From contig CAYRTD010000051.1 of assembly GCA_964426915.1 (NCBI GenBank), forward strand, positions 1 through 23,561: DNA of 23,561 nt, written 5' to 3'. Both the position numbers and the translations under genes were made by a program. The number at the start of each line of letters is the position of its first letter. The first letter of the stretch is position 1. Of this stretch, positions 22,913 to 23,561 are shown piece by piece. Under the pieces are notes generated by a model. That model was not told the origin of the DNA. It was given only the letters and a program-made list of their open reading frames with translations, and made no database searches. Origin of the DNA: CAYRTD01 sp964426915. GTDB taxonomy: Bacteria; Bacteroidota; Bacteroidia; Bacteroidales; GCA-2748055.

Positions 22913-23521
22913 TTATTCCGGAAGATTTTTCAGAATTTCCTTCACAGCAGATCTGTTTTTATAGTCGGGATCAAATTGCCGCCATATAATTTTTCCATCC
23001 CGGTTAATGATATATGTAGCAGGAATCGGAAGGCGTTGTGAATCGTCAGATTGTGATTTTTTTAATTTGGCATTCAGTGCTGTATTATAAATAATTAATT
23101 CTTTTGTTTCGGGGGTGAAGGTCACATCATAAGCATCCGCTATCTTATACCCTTCATCGTATAATAAGCTGAATTTTGTCCCTGTTTTATCTTTCATTTT
23201 TTGCAAATATTCCGGCTTTTGAGGTGAAACAGCTATTACGCTTGCTCCTCTTTCTATAATCAGATCCAGACTATCCTGTATTGCTCCCAGGTGCTTATTA
23301 CAAACCGGACACCAATGTCCCCGGTAGAATATCATTACCAAGGGGCCTTCTTTCAGCGCCTCTGATAGCTGAAATGTTTTATTGTTTTCATCTTTTGCCT
23401 GGAAATCGGGCGCATTGACTCCAACTGAAAGTCCATTTGCTTCTTCTGCTTTTCTTGTATTTTGAGCGTTCATGTTCATCATAATAAATACTAATGTAAT
23501 TGTCAGATAAGTTAATTTCAT
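22913..23521 (-). CDS. exported peroxiredoxin/TlpA-like thioredoxin-fold protein
   Basis: A peroxiredoxin-like (AhpC/TSA superfamily) protein of 202 residues. The N-terminus MKLTYLTITLVFIMMNMNAQ is a signal peptide with probable cleavage after NAQ, placing it in the periplasm. The thioredoxin-fold domain (about 33-200) has VGVNAPDFQAKDENNKTFQL and the active-site motif FYRGHWCPVCNKHL with C71 and C74. The cis-proline region is RLPIPATYIINRDGKI. The CPVC pair differs from a classical peroxidatic PxxxT(S)xxC and is typical of the peroxiredoxin-like branch; it may act as a thiol peroxidase or disulfide reductase. The TPP-enzyme remnant begins 12 bases after its stop. Only 40 bases upstream are in the window, so its promoter is not seen. 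Confidence 0.9.
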   Translation of the reverse strand: MKLTYLTITLVFIMMNMNAQNTRKAEEANGLSVGVNAPDFQAKDENNKTFQLSEALKEGPLVMIFYRGHWCPVCNKHLGAIQDSLDLIIERGASVIAVSPQKPEYLQKMKDKTGTKFSLLYDEGYKIADAYDVTFTPETKELIIYNTALNAKLKKSQSDDSQRLPIPATYIINRDGKIIWRQFDPDYKNRSAVKEILKNLPE

Positions 23522-23561
23522 AATGTAAATTTTAAGAATTGTATAATAACTGTTAACAGCA

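Overview
The window comes from a member of the Bacteroidota, most likely an environmental anaerobe-type lineage of the Marinilabiliales/Prolixibacteraceae kind (the lineage is inference). The case rests on several gene starts preceded by the Bacteroidota-type -7 box TAnnTTTG (best at gpmA, with TTTG 18 bases upstream), the near absence of Shine-Dalgarno sequences, the long multi-PAS kinases, a PAS protein with a LuxR-like C-terminal helix-turn-helix, and lipoproteins of the Bacteroidota Ig-like type. Base composition is AT-rich, apart from the transposase and the inverted-repeat element near 9.6-9.9 kb.

Layout. 1-1080: a DDE transposase gene, cut off before its last catalytic region. 1080-1710: an intergenic stretch with hairpins and an 18-bp perfect inverted repeat. 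1711-6070: a minus-strand housekeeping and metal block: phosphoglycerate mutase (gpmA), a metal-efflux permease with a fused HMA domain, a ZIP metal transporter (zupT) and the lipoprotein-modifying enzyme Lgt. 6240-8078: an Ig-like lipoprotein reading the other way from a divergent promoter. 8084-9034: a ROK-family sugar kinase, converging on it. 9129-9351: a small, probably frameshifted membrane-protein gene. 9562-9881: a MITE-like element with 23-bp terminal inverted repeats. 9996-12351: a plus-strand three-gene stress/signalling operon (tandem UspA protein, membrane-anchored SpoIIE-type phosphatase, Nudix hydrolase).

12556-20416 is a sensory island on the minus strand: a 1328-residue hybrid histidine kinase with six PAS modules and a GAF-like segment, a 406-residue PAS histidine kinase with a cysteine cluster, and a 713-residue four-PAS protein ending in a DNA-binding domain. 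Both kinases carry a PAS domain with an inserted Cys motif, which suggests a bound metal, cluster or redox switch. Next to the island, also on the minus strand, are three exported proteins each with a CxxC motif (DsrE-like, DUF3179, peroxiredoxin-like). A truncated thiamine-diphosphate enzyme is wedged between the last two.

How the parts may work together (inference): the kinases and PAS-HTH regulator look like redox or metabolite sensors, and the adjacent exported thiol proteins could be targets or signal sources. The metal exporter, importer and Lgt form a separate envelope/metal block. Intergenic spaces are unusually rich in long, nearly loop-free palindromes of several unrelated families (4.3, 9.84, 16.8, 18.2 and 20.5 kb). 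I found no rRNA, tRNA or CRISPR array. No complete novel defence or mobile system is visible; the most unusual material is the Cys-PAS sensory island, the palindromes, and the two gene remnants.
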